37,595 nucleotides of DNA from Methylococcaceae bacterium (GTDB lineage Bacteria > Pseudomonadota > Gammaproteobacteria > Methylococcales > Methylomonadaceae), in contig CANNKH010000005.1 of NCBI GenBank assembly GCA_947504985.1, positions 1 through 37,595 on the forward strand, given 5' to 3'. Positions 16,274-24,195 of this stretch are shown here, piece by piece; position 1 is the stretch's first letter, and each line of letters starts with the position of its first letter. The translations under genes were made by a program, and so were the position numbers. The notes under the pieces are model-generated. The model saw only the letters and a list, made by a program, of their open reading frames with translations, was not told where the DNA came from and ran no database searches.

Positions 16274-16957
16274 AAGTTTATTAAGGTTATGTTAGGGGAC
16301 GAGTGGCTGTTATAAGCAGCGGTTTGTTCGTAAGATGCTCATTCTAGGGTGGCGGCTTTGCGCGGGCTAAAGCCAATCAGATCATCGGCTATCCGCTACC
16401 ATCCTTGCTGCTTTTTTATAGCATCGTTAAGGAAACAATGCAAACAGAGCCGTATGAGTGGGTTGTTTTGAATAGTTCCCACTCGACTCCACTTAGCGAA
16501 CGAATCATCAAGCTGCTTAACTTGTGGTGGCTACTAATTTAAGGCGGGGCAGTTTAAGGTTAAGTCGTTCGCTTTGACGCGGCTTGTCCCGTCTTAAATG
16601 GGTAGCCGAAAAACCTTGGGTACTCGCTTCACGAGTCAAATGGGCTTGATTGGAAAGAGGCGCAAAAAAGCGTTGAGTTTAAGACGAGATTGATCGAGAA
16701 GCGATAGTGCTGGGCGTTTTCCGAAGCGTTTTTTTGCGTATTGAAAATGCAAAGCATCACGCAATCGCGTCGAGTTATTAAGATGATGTGAGCCCCTCGT
16801 TGGGCGGCGAACGAGAGACTCAGTACGACTGGGGCACGGCAGGTATTAGCTATGTCGTGATTTTTCGCCGCTTGCTTGGACGGGGAAGCCCAAAACAAGC
16901 GACAAAAACAGCGACTCCCCGCTCTTAGTTAAGGGAGTACTGTAATTTACCTATTTT
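16274..16957. other. Long intergenic region without a supported gene
   Basis: About 680 bases between zwf and the secreted repeat protein, which is transcribed toward zwf. It holds a degraded family C segment (16483-16610: TCGACTCCACTTAGCGAAC, then GTCGCTTTGACGCGG... matching 1408-1443) and a stretch at 16620-16930 with small open frames in both directions, such as GGGCGGCGAACGAGAGACTC. None has a convincing start or family. It looks like old mobile or repeat debris. Confidence 0.5.
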
Positions 16958-17371
16958 TTAGTGGGTACGCTGACACAATAGAATCACGTCTCTCCAATCG
17001 CTGCCTGCACTAACACCGTTATTAAAACACGCTATTGTTTTTTCTGCGTCATTGGTGCCAGAGCATAAATTAATAATGTTTTTCCATTCCCAATCCGTTC
17101 CTTTTCCCCAATTAACGCGCCCTGTTTTAATGCTGGAAAAACATTTGCGCGGTTCAGTAGGATTAGTCGTCCCTTTACAAAGCTGTTTTACGTTTTCTGG
17201 TTCCCAGTTCATATTGTTATTATCATCGTTCCAAGACAACTTTCCTTGAATATCATTGAAACATTGGCTTTCATGATCTGCTGCCATTGCAACAGGAGCT
17301 ACTGTCAAACCTGTTAAAGCCGTAATGGATACAAACAAAACGGTACGAATTAAATTATATTGTGATTTCAT
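16958..17371 (-). CDS. Secreted protein with three Cys/Trp repeats
   Basis: 137 residues of unknown function. A signal peptide (residues 1-30, ending PVAMA) precedes three degenerate repeats of about 40 residues, each with the pattern C-F-x(n)-W-x(n)-L-C: CFNDIQGKLSW...VKQLCKG, CFSSIKTGRVNW...IINLCSG and CFNNGVSAGSDW...VILLCQR. The paired Cys at start and end of each unit suggest one disulfide per repeat in the periplasm or outside the cell. It sits downstream of msrQ on the same strand, 69 bases away, and may share the transcript. No catalytic motif is visible. Confidence 0.8.
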   Translation of the reverse strand: MKSQYNLIRTVLFVSITALTGLTVAPVAMAADHESQCFNDIQGKLSWNDDNNNMNWEPENVKQLCKGTTNPTEPRKCFSSIKTGRVNWGKGTDWEWKNIINLCSGTNDAEKTIACFNNGVSAGSDWRDVILLCQRTH

Positions 17372-17440
17372 AAGACAAATACCTAAAGAATGATTGGTGG
17401 AATGATTAACTTATCACCAGAGAATATTTAGTCAATTAAC

Positions 17441-18076
17441 TTAATCTGATAATTTTGAAGTTTTACGGCCTTTAGGGATCATTAATTTGCTCATATGACG
17501 TGTCTTAAATGAAATAAGCACTCTAAAGCCCAGCAATATGAATACAATTATTGAATATAAAAAAGGTTCGGCAAGATTGCCTTTAAGTTGCCAAAAATAA
17601 TGGGTAACTGCTGCAATTGCCGCCAAATAAATAAACCGATGCAGCTTTTTCCAGTTTTTACCCATAACTTTTTTAGACCAATTAGGCGTTGTAATCGCTA
17701 ATACGAAAATTATAAAATAAGAAATGATCCCAAACCAAATATATGAACTTTCAAGAATATCGACGCCAATAATTTTCCAATGTAAAACTTGGTCAACAAT
17801 TAAATAACCCAACATATGCAAACTTGCATAGACAAATGTAAATAACCCAAACATCCGTCGATATTCTGACATCCCGCGCCAATTCGTAACTGCCTGAATG
17901 GGTGTAATAGCTAACGTGATACATAAAAAACGCAAGGCCCAATCACCTAAGCGGATATGTAATGCCCTAATAGGATTTGAACCCAAATTATCGAAAACGG
18001 CGTCAACCAATAAAAACAACAAAGGCAGCCAGCAGACAATCAAAATTTTTAGTCGTAAATTACTTTTTTGTATCAT
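17441..18076 (-). CDS. msrQ: Haem-binding membrane subunit MsrQ (YedZ)
   Basis: 211 residues, six membrane helices, ferric-reductase-like fold. It passes electrons from the quinone pool through haem b to the periplasmic methionine sulfoxide reductase MsrP. Family landmarks are GDWALRFLCITLAITPIQ, FVYASLHMLGYLIVD and RFIYLAAIAAVTHYFW, with the histidines that bind haem. The start codon overlaps the msrP stop by one base (ATGA-type junction), so translation is coupled. Well-matched length. Confidence 0.97.
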   Translation of the reverse strand: MIQKSNLRLKILIVCWLPLLFLLVDAVFDNLGSNPIRALHIRLGDWALRFLCITLAITPIQAVTNWRGMSEYRRMFGLFTFVYASLHMLGYLIVDQVLHWKIIGVDILESSYIWFGIISYFIIFVLAITTPNWSKKVMGKNWKKLHRFIYLAAIAAVTHYFWQLKGNLAEPFLYSIIVFILLGFRVLISFKTRHMSKLMIPKGRKTSKLSD

Positions 18077-19011
18077 CAGAAGAAATGCCGTAAATCCATA
18101 TCTTTATATAACGCAGCTACTTGCTCACCGTATCCGTTGAATAATTCAGTTTTACGCCGAGGGGTAAAAAATTCACTTCCTAATAAACGTTCGCTATTTT
18201 GACTCCAACGCGGGTGTTTGACTAATGGATTAACATTAGCGTAAAAACCATACTCATTTCGTGCAAAAGTATTCCAGCTTGTCGTCGGTGGTTTTTTTAA
18301 TAGCTCAATTTTGACAATGGCTTTTATATTTTTAAAACCATACTTCCACGGTACTATTAAACGTAACGGTGCCCCATTTTGTTTAGGTAATGTTTCGCCA
18401 TACATACCCACCGCTAATAACGTTAGTGGATGCATAGCTTCATCAATGCGTAATCCTTCCGTATAAGGCCATTCCAATACCGTATTGGTATTTTGGTTAG
18501 CCATTATTTCAGGTTGATAAATAGAGGTAAATTTTATAAATTTCGCGGTTGATAAAGGATTTACTTTTTTTAATAAATCACCTAAAGAAAAACCAACCCA
18601 AGGAATAACCATAGACCAAGCTTCGACGCAACGAAAACGATAAATCCTCTCCTCCAGTGTTTGTTGCCGAAGAATATCTTCTAAAATAAATGTGCCTGGT
18701 TTTTCCACTTCGCCACTGATTTGTAAAGACCAAGGATCAATTGGCAGGCTTTGGGCTAATTTAGTAGCCTCTTTCTTATTGAAAGAAAACTCATAGTAAT
18801 TTGTATAATTCTCTACGATTTCACTTGGCGTAGTCATTATGCCAGTAGACAAATTGCTTTTCGGTAAATTTTGCCAACGTGCATTATCACTAGCTGCAAA
18901 AGCCGGCACGATACTAGACCCTGTTGCCGCTAGTATCGCTTTGATTATTCTACGCCTGTCTTTAAACGCTTTAGAATCGGTAATTTCGGAGTTAGGGATT
19001 TTATTAATCAT
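18076..19011 (-). CDS. msrP: Periplasmic methionine sulfoxide reductase MsrP (YedY), molybdopterin subunit
   Basis: 311 residues. Repairs oxidised methionines in periplasmic proteins. The N-terminus has a twin-arginine type signal (DRRRIIKAILAATG), as expected for a cofactor-loaded protein exported folded. The molybdenum-ligating cysteine is in YRFRCVEAWSMVIPWVGFSL, which is the typical MsrP segment. Further conserved blocks are PLTLLAVGMYGETLPKQNGAPLRL, VPWKYGFKNIKAIVKIEL and the C-terminal ETELFNGYGEQV-like region (KTELFNGYGEQV). It overlaps msrQ and follows a fatty acid hydroxylase gene by 40 bases. Confidence 0.98.
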   Translation of the reverse strand: MINKIPNSEITDSKAFKDRRRIIKAILAATGSSIVPAFAASDNARWQNLPKSNLSTGIMTTPSEIVENYTNYYEFSFNKKEATKLAQSLPIDPWSLQISGEVEKPGTFILEDILRQQTLEERIYRFRCVEAWSMVIPWVGFSLGDLLKKVNPLSTAKFIKFTSIYQPEIMANQNTNTVLEWPYTEGLRIDEAMHPLTLLAVGMYGETLPKQNGAPLRLIVPWKYGFKNIKAIVKIELLKKPPTTSWNTFARNEYGFYANVNPLVKHPRWSQNSERLLGSEFFTPRRKTELFNGYGEQVAALYKDMDLRHFF

Positions 19012-19051
19012 AATTACTAGGGCAAAAATTGGGTATAAAAAACTGTTCTTT

Positions 19052-19843
19052 TTATTTTCTACCTTTCGGAATTAAGCGTAACAATCGGAATAACTTTCGC
19101 TCGGTTATAAAAGCCAACGAAAAGAGTTGGATAAAATTCTCCGCTTCAATAATGTCCAATCCAATATTTACTGGAACGGCTTCTATACGTGTCCCAAAAA
19201 TACGATCCCAAACTGAAAAGACTATGCCATAGTTATGATCATGCTCTTTCCGTAATGTGGAGTGATGGACGCGATGAAGCGAGGGCGTAATAATTAACTT
19301 TGATAGGGCTTGTTCGTTTGGGATTTGAATATTAGCATGGTGGAAAAATATAAAAAATAATTGAATGGTTTCAATGGACAGCACAACATAAGCATTGACA
19401 CCGAATATAATGACAAAAAAGCATTTATAAATTATTTCTAAACACAGATCGAAAACATGAAACCGGAAACCAGTTGAAACATTAAAGCTTTTATCAGAAT
19501 GATGAATTTTATGAAAACGCCATAAAAACTCGTATTTATGGCTCATAAAATGCCAAAAATAAATAGCCAGATCATAGAAGGCGAATGATAATAACCATTT
19601 GATTGGCCCATTATCAAAACCACTTAAAATGCCATGATCAGCATATTGCTGTGCGACAAAAAATAATGAGGATATTCTTAAGGTCGCAAGAATAAGATTA
19701 TTAACTAAAAATGCTGTGACATTAGTAATAAAGGATTCTTTAAAGACCTTGGGTGGAAATTTACGAAACGGGTGACGCTTTTCTATAACAAGCAAAAAAA
19801 CAAAAGCAATAATTGCAATCGCAAACAATATTTCGTTTAACAT
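19052..19843 (-). CDS. Fatty acid hydroxylase / sterol desaturase family protein
   Basis: A di-iron membrane hydroxylase of 263 residues. The histidine clusters that bind iron are present in order: HFMSHKYEFLWRFHKIHHS, HHANIQIPN and HRVHHSTLRKEHDHNYG, the last characteristic of the family. Four or so hydrophobic segments surround them (LNEILFAIAIIAFVFLLVI at the N-terminus). It probably oxidises a lipid such as a fatty acyl chain, sterol or hopanoid; methylotrophic gammaproteobacteria do make sterols and hopanoids, but the substrate is unknown. It is first in the group with msrP-msrQ, 40 bases apart, and repeat B2 lies upstream. Confidence 0.92.
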   Translation of the reverse strand: MLNEILFAIAIIAFVFLLVIEKRHPFRKFPPKVFKESFITNVTAFLVNNLILATLRISSLFFVAQQYADHGILSGFDNGPIKWLLSFAFYDLAIYFWHFMSHKYEFLWRFHKIHHSDKSFNVSTGFRFHVFDLCLEIIYKCFFVIIFGVNAYVVLSIETIQLFFIFFHHANIQIPNEQALSKLIITPSLHRVHHSTLRKEHDHNYGIVFSVWDRIFGTRIEAVPVNIGLDIIEAENFIQLFSLAFITERKLFRLLRLIPKGRK

Positions 19844-19886
19844 AAACCCATTTCCAAAAGTTGATATTACTTTATATAAAATTAAA

Positions 19887-20090
19887 GTAACTATTCAGCC
19901 CCCTCCTTAGTTACGTCATCTCGGCATACCCTCTGGGGTACAAGGGGATTGCCGAGATCCAAAAGCCACGGATGGCAAGCTACAAACACCTCCCTGTGTT
20001 CTGGATTCCGGCAATCCTCTTGTACCCCAGAGGGTATGCCGGAATGACGGCTTAATCGCAGTAATTTTTAGGGGGTGGCTGAATGATTAC
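19887..20090 (-). repeat. Repeat family B, copy B2 (inverted, longer arms)
   Basis: The reverse complement of B1: GTAACTATTCAGCCCC at the left and GTGGCTGAATGATTAC at the right. The two internal hairpins are each extended relative to B1 by ACCCTCTGGGGTACAAGG-type sequence that pairs with itself between arms, so the whole element can fold as a long cruciform. It ends 10 bases from the stop of the LOV gene. Confidence 0.85.
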
Positions 20091-20100
20091 AAATTAAAAC

Positions 20101-20562
20101 TTAATCATTATTGTCTTGTAAGGCATTTAATAAATCATTCAAAGCTTTAATTTCGTTGTTTGCATTTACTTTTTCGGTTATATCGTATTGCACACCCAGA
20201 TAGTAAAGAACGCGATGCTTTTTATCAAATAAAGGGGTCATTCTAAAACTGTTGTGGAACAAGGTGCCATCTTTCTTATAGTTCCTCAAGGTTACTTCAA
20301 TCGCCTGTTGATTTTTCATAGCCTCGGTAATTTTGAAGCGTGCCTCTTGATTCCTGTCATCACCTTGCAGAAAACGGCAATTGCGTCCAATAATATCCTC
20401 TTGTGAATAGCCGGTTAAGCGCTCAAAGGCTTTATTCGCATAAACGATAGGGCTATCGTCCAAGTCTGGATCAGCCAATGTCACGCCATTCACACACTCA
20501 TCTAAAATGGCAGAGAGTACTTGCGGAATTAATCCGCTATCTTTTTCAATAATAAATGACAT
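20101..20562 (-). CDS. Short LOV-domain blue-light photoreceptor
   Basis: 153 residues, essentially one PAS/LOV domain with a short helical tail. The flavin-adduct cysteine is Cys62 in GRNCRFLQG, the diagnostic LOV motif, and the flanking FMN-binding residues are present (ANKAFERLTGYS; RNYKKDGTLFHNSFRMTP; YYLGVQYDITE). It resembles the short LOV proteins of Pseudomonas putida, which have no output domain and signal through dimer changes of the C-terminal helix. The C-terminal helix here (AKVNANNEI-like, NEIKALNDLLNALQ) fits. Good binding site AGGATGA before the ATG. The partner gene upstream (20606-21082) lies 43 bases away in the same direction. Confidence 0.93.
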   Translation of the reverse strand: MSFIIEKDSGLIPQVLSAILDECVNGVTLADPDLDDSPIVYANKAFERLTGYSQEDIIGRNCRFLQGDDRNQEARFKITEAMKNQQAIEVTLRNYKKDGTLFHNSFRMTPLFDKKHRVLYYLGVQYDITEKVNANNEIKALNDLLNALQDNND

Positions 20563-20605
20563 ACATTCATCCTAATTTTATTTAATTCAAAAACGTGTTT
20601 TGTAG

Positions 20606-21082
20606 TTATGCCGCCAGCAGTTTTTCTAAATTCCCGACGATATTTTCAGCACCATCTTCAATTGCAACGCGTATTAATTTTTGAAAAGGCCACATAAAAA
20701 TTTCAATCTCCAGTAATTCGAAACGGAAGATTAACCGTGTCGACAATGCTGCTTGAGCCTTTTCAACTAAGTAACTGTTTCTATAAGGCGCAGTCAAACC
20801 TTGAAATACCAATTTGTAATTTGGTTGATAATCTATTATTTCAAACACGGACTCCACTACTTCGCCGTTATCACTACGAACTTGTTTTGCTTGGGCGCCA
20901 ATGAAAATTTCATTGCCATTGAACGGTTCAAAAACAACCACATCATCCGCCCATTTAGGGTAGTTCTCAAAAAAATTTACACCAATGTAATCAAAAACTT
21001 CTTGTATCGATTTGTTTATTTCTATGCTGGCTTCTCCAGCGATAGGCTTGGAGGTATCGTACGGTAATTTAATCTGCATCAT
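20606..21082 (-). CDS. SRPBCC (START/Bet v1-like) family protein
   Basis: 158 residues. The N-terminal GEASIEINKSIQEVFDYIGVNFFENYPKWADDV pattern is the start of the SRPBCC helix-grip fold, and the middle (FEIIDYQPNYKLVFQG, then a C-terminal amphipathic helix FQKLIRVAIEDGAENIVGNLEKLL) completes it. Such proteins bind hydrophobic ligands such as lipids, polyketides or sterols. No signal peptide: cytosolic. Strong binding site GAGGAA before the ATG pair. It is upstream of and probably co-transcribed with the short LOV receptor. That pairing suggests that light affects ligand handling, but this is inference. Confidence 0.88.
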   Translation of the reverse strand: MMQIKLPYDTSKPIAGEASIEINKSIQEVFDYIGVNFFENYPKWADDVVVFEPFNGNEIFIGAQAKQVRSDNGEVVESVFEIIDYQPNYKLVFQGLTAPYRNSYLVEKAQAALSTRLIFRFELLEIEIFMWPFQKLIRVAIEDGAENIVGNLEKLLAA

Positions 21083-21733
21083 ATTTCCTCTTCGTTAAAC
21101 CTCATAACTCAAATATATTGTTATTGTTATTGCTTATGAACACTTAAATCGTACACATTTTGGATTAGCGAAAGTATTTTAAACCCTGCCGAACTCTCGG
21201 CTTCAACAAACCCGTTTGGTAATTACACTTATTTTATTTTTATTTATGACAACAGCTTCGCCAAACGCATAAGGTCAGTTGAAAAATGGACTTTAAGCTA
21301 TTTTAAACCATCGATTTGATGTAATTATCCACTCACTAGACAATACTATTGACATAACGATAATGAACCCAAAGCGACGGATGGCTTCGGCTCAAGTCAA
21401 CAGTATTTGCCCGCTCTTTCAGAAAATAATAGTGAGCTGAATAATTAAAAACCAATAATTTTTTAACTTTATTTAATTGATTTATCGTTTTTTTTCGGAT
21501 TGTCAATGAAGGGTTCGCTTAAATAACCTTCCAACCGCATTTTAGGGCGATGCTTACCCTCAATATCGTTGACTTAACGATGATTAAGCCAAAGCAACCG
21601 TTGACTGAGCGGAGCCGAGGCCATAAGCCAAACTGGTTATCCGCTTCGGCTCCACTCAGCCAACCCGCTTAAGTCAACAGTATTGACGCTTACCGCGTCT
21701 TCCAAGCTTTTTAAGCCTTTTTAGCCAACCGAT
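21083..21733. repeat. Intergenic region with family C repeat copies
   Basis: A clear family C copy spans about 21567-21690: CGTTGACTTAACG, then CTGAGCGGAGCCGA...TCGGCTCCACTCAG arms, and outer AAGTCAACAGTATTGACG complementary to the left end. A shorter, degraded copy lies near 21347-21411 (CATTGACATAACG...AAGTCAACAGTATT). The first 100 bases are A/T-rich and probably carry the promoter of the SRPBCC-LOV pair. No gene is supported. Confidence 0.7.
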
Positions 21734-23758
21734 TTAATCTAATGCCGGATTATGGCGAAAAAAGCCATAGGGCAACAAGCGGAACGCCAACAGGCTTTCC
21801 GTGTTCATGACTGGATATTGCTCGACATCAGGGATATGCGTAAGCCCCGCCGTCACCCATAACACCAAATCCTGATCGACTAGGCTTTCGTTGGTTGAAT
21901 AACTTGGCAAGCCTTCGCCGACCTTGCCTTGGTTAGGATATTCGCCTGTTGCGTACAGCTCGTTTGGATAATATTGGGTCACCCAAAGCGGATGTTCGAC
22001 AAAGCCGCCACGTTGGCGGGCAGGAAAATTGCTTGATGAATACGGCACAGCGGTATCACCCAAATACAAGCTATAGCCCGTCGGCATCCCTAGGGCGTTT
22101 TTGGCATCGCTGCTGAATATTTTCCAACTACGAGCCTTGTCGATGTTGATGTCGCGTTTGGCGTTACCTTCACTGGTCAACGGCGTTTCCACTGCAGCAA
22201 AGGCATTGCCCAACGCACTGGCCTGCGGATTGACATTGCTTTCGCTGATTTGGTTGGTAACCCCGTCAACATCCATATCAATTCGGAAATTGAAGAAATG
22301 CTGATGGTTAGGTGCCGCAACCAAAGCCTTGCCACCATCTGCCGATTTTGCCACATCGACGACATGACCATGCTGCGAGCCTTCTGCAACACTGTTCACC
22401 CCTTGGTTCAAGGTCGTACCTGTCGCATCGACGCGCACTTCTAACTCGCCGCTCATATGGAAAATATAGGTTAGTGAATAAATGTAGTTGCCTATCCAGG
22501 AATTAGCGGTGATGACCAGTTGCCGCGCCTCGCGCCGGTCTTGGGCGGCAGAGCTGGGATCGACACGTTTCCACAACAAGCCGCCATTGCGTTCATAAAG
22601 GGCGACGGCATTCGGGTAGACGAAGGAACCGCCTACATCATCGGCGATACGGGCGTTAAAAAATGCCGCGTTATTCGGCACATCGGAGGTAGGCGAGAGC
22701 GGGTTCGCGTAGCGACCCATACCGTATTCACCGACATCAAACGCCGTGCGCCAAACCCAATTCAGGTCAGGGACGCCATAAGGCACATAAATTTCCGTCA
22801 AGCTCAAACGATGGGCGACAGGGCGCAACACCCCTTTGTTTTCATGCTGCAAGGTGTACAACACCAAACCGTCACGCGGATGCAAGGCGAAACGAAAACG
22901 CCAGCCTTGCCAGCTCACTTCCTGCCCACATAATTTGTAACCGGGCTGTTTTTGAACAACTTGCAAAGGTTGCAACGGCTCACGTTCGATGTTGTTGCTC
23001 TTGCCGTTGTATTGCGAGACGGGGGCGATCACCGTATCGGTTACTTGCAACACTTTCAGGCGATTCATGTCCACCGCCACCACCACCCCTTCAATAGGAC
23101 GGTCATAAGGATGGGGTTTACCGCCGCGTAGGAAAGATAGCACTCGCATGATGCGTGTTCCTTCCGGCACCGCTTTGCCGTCACGGTCAACACTTATCTC
23201 AAGATCACCGCCCGCCCAGACATCCAGATACACATCATCTGGGTTGACACCGCGTTTGGTCATCGCCGCCCGCCATTGGGCATCTTCGGACACTATCGGC
23301 AAAATCGTGCTGTATTCGTCCAAGAAAGTAGCCGGTTGCGTAGCGGGTGGTAATTTATCAAAAGTCAGTATCTGTTTTGCCTGCAAATCGACCAACGCAC
23401 GGTACAGTTGGTTGTTGGCGCGATCATAGGCTTCAACAATAGCTTCACGCCGATAAGTATCGCCTGGTTTGAAAGCCAACACCTCAGTCTTAGGCGGTTC
23501 GTTCAACACCACATTCGGAAAAAATGCGCCGGCAGGTGTGCCCGGATGGGTTTTAACCAAGCTGACCGCACGTTCAATTTCAATACGATTAAGTGGATCC
23601 AATGGATGGGCACAAGCGTCAGCAACGTTTTCCGTAGAGGAACTCAGCTCTACAGCAAATCCCTGGATAGCGGTAATACGCGGCGAGACCGCTGTAGGCA
23701 ATGACGCCGCATTAACGGTAAGGCAAGATAAACTGGCTAACAATATGACATGGCGCAT
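21734..23758 (-). CDS. Copper-containing primary amine oxidase (TPQ type)
   Basis: Oxidises primary amines to aldehyde, ammonia and hydrogen peroxide in the periplasm. From ATG 23758 it is 674 residues: this start has an AGGA site and begins a signal peptide (MRHVILLASLSCLTVNA). An upstream in-frame start at 23887 would add 43 residues that do not look like a leader. Catalytic base Asp341 (AFDVGEYGMG) and the cofactor tyrosine Tyr425 (in GNY) are 84 apart; copper ligands His485 and His487 (NHQHFFNF) and His641 (LTHIPDVEQYPVM) all match E. coli MaoA spacing. The TPQ site reads N-Y-I-Y where the usual consensus has Asp or Glu in the third place. No amine transporter or aldehyde dehydrogenase is adjacent. 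Product amine substrates are unknown. Confidence 0.95.
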   Translation of the reverse strand: MRHVILLASLSCLTVNAASLPTAVSPRITAIQGFAVELSSSTENVADACAHPLDPLNRIEIERAVSLVKTHPGTPAGAFFPNVVLNEPPKTEVLAFKPGDTYRREAIVEAYDRANNQLYRALVDLQAKQILTFDKLPPATQPATFLDEYSTILPIVSEDAQWRAAMTKRGVNPDDVYLDVWAGGDLEISVDRDGKAVPEGTRIMRVLSFLRGGKPHPYDRPIEGVVVAVDMNRLKVLQVTDTVIAPVSQYNGKSNNIEREPLQPLQVVQKQPGYKLCGQEVSWQGWRFRFALHPRDGLVLYTLQHENKGVLRPVAHRLSLTEIYVPYGVPDLNWVWRTAFDVGEYGMGRYANPLSPTSDVPNNAAFFNARIADDVGGSFVYPNAVALYERNGGLLWKRVDPSSAAQDRREARQLVITANSWIGNYIYSLTYIFHMSGELEVRVDATGTTLNQGVNSVAEGSQHGHVVDVAKSADGGKALVAAPNHQHFFNFRIDMDVDGVTNQISESNVNPQASALGNAFAAVETPLTSEGNAKRDINIDKARSWKIFSSDAKNALGMPTGYSLYLGDTAVPYSSSNFPARQRGGFVEHPLWVTQYYPNELYATGEYPNQGKVGEGLPSYSTNESLVDQDLVLWVTAGLTHIPDVEQYPVMNTESLLAFRLLPYGFFRHNPALD

Positions 23759-23950
23759 AGGTATATCCTGTAATGTGTTGGCTGGTTTGTGGACTATGCA
23801 AACAACAAGGATAGCCACAGACGAAGCATCGGGGCAATAAGATGATTTATGACCACAATTGATTAGGGTCGAATCAGAGCATATCACAGATTTATTTTGG
23901 GTATGAATAGCTTAGAAGCCATCAAGTAAGCTGCTGATTCAAATCTGTAA

Positions 23951-23975
23951 GGCAGTTTCGCGCTAGCAAACTGCC
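23951..23975. other. Hairpin of unknown role
   Basis: GGCAGTTT (23951-23958) pairs perfectly with AAACTGCC (23968-23975) around a 9-base loop. No T-run follows. It lies between the divergent amine oxidase and secreted-protein genes. The rest of this gap (23759-24195) includes only one small uncertain frame. Confidence 0.4.
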
Positions 23976-24195
23976 ATCGATGCACCCCAAAATGGGGGAT
24001 TGCCTAGCGGCGAATCCACCCATGACAGTTCCAAATACTCAGCATGACATTTTTGAAAATAGGCGTACCCGGCGTATTATGAGCTTGTGGCTTCGCTTTG
24101 AAGTCCATAGCGCGTTGCTGTTGACGATGGTCGAAACGGTGCGTTGACTTTTCGTAATCCCGACCATCAACTTGAGCGTGAATATCATGAATATC

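Noticed and set aside
16629-16898. 89-residue frame on the minus strand
   Set aside because: No start context, no signal or domain, and composition unlike the neighbouring genes; it lies in an unassigned repeat-like stretch.
22520-22933. 137-residue plus-strand frame inside the amine oxidase
   Set aside because: Antisense shadow; the amine oxidase reading frame carries all catalytic motifs.
23951-23975. Hairpin as a terminator for the amine oxidase
   Set aside because: It lies upstream of that gene and has no T-run; kept only as a hairpin of unknown role.
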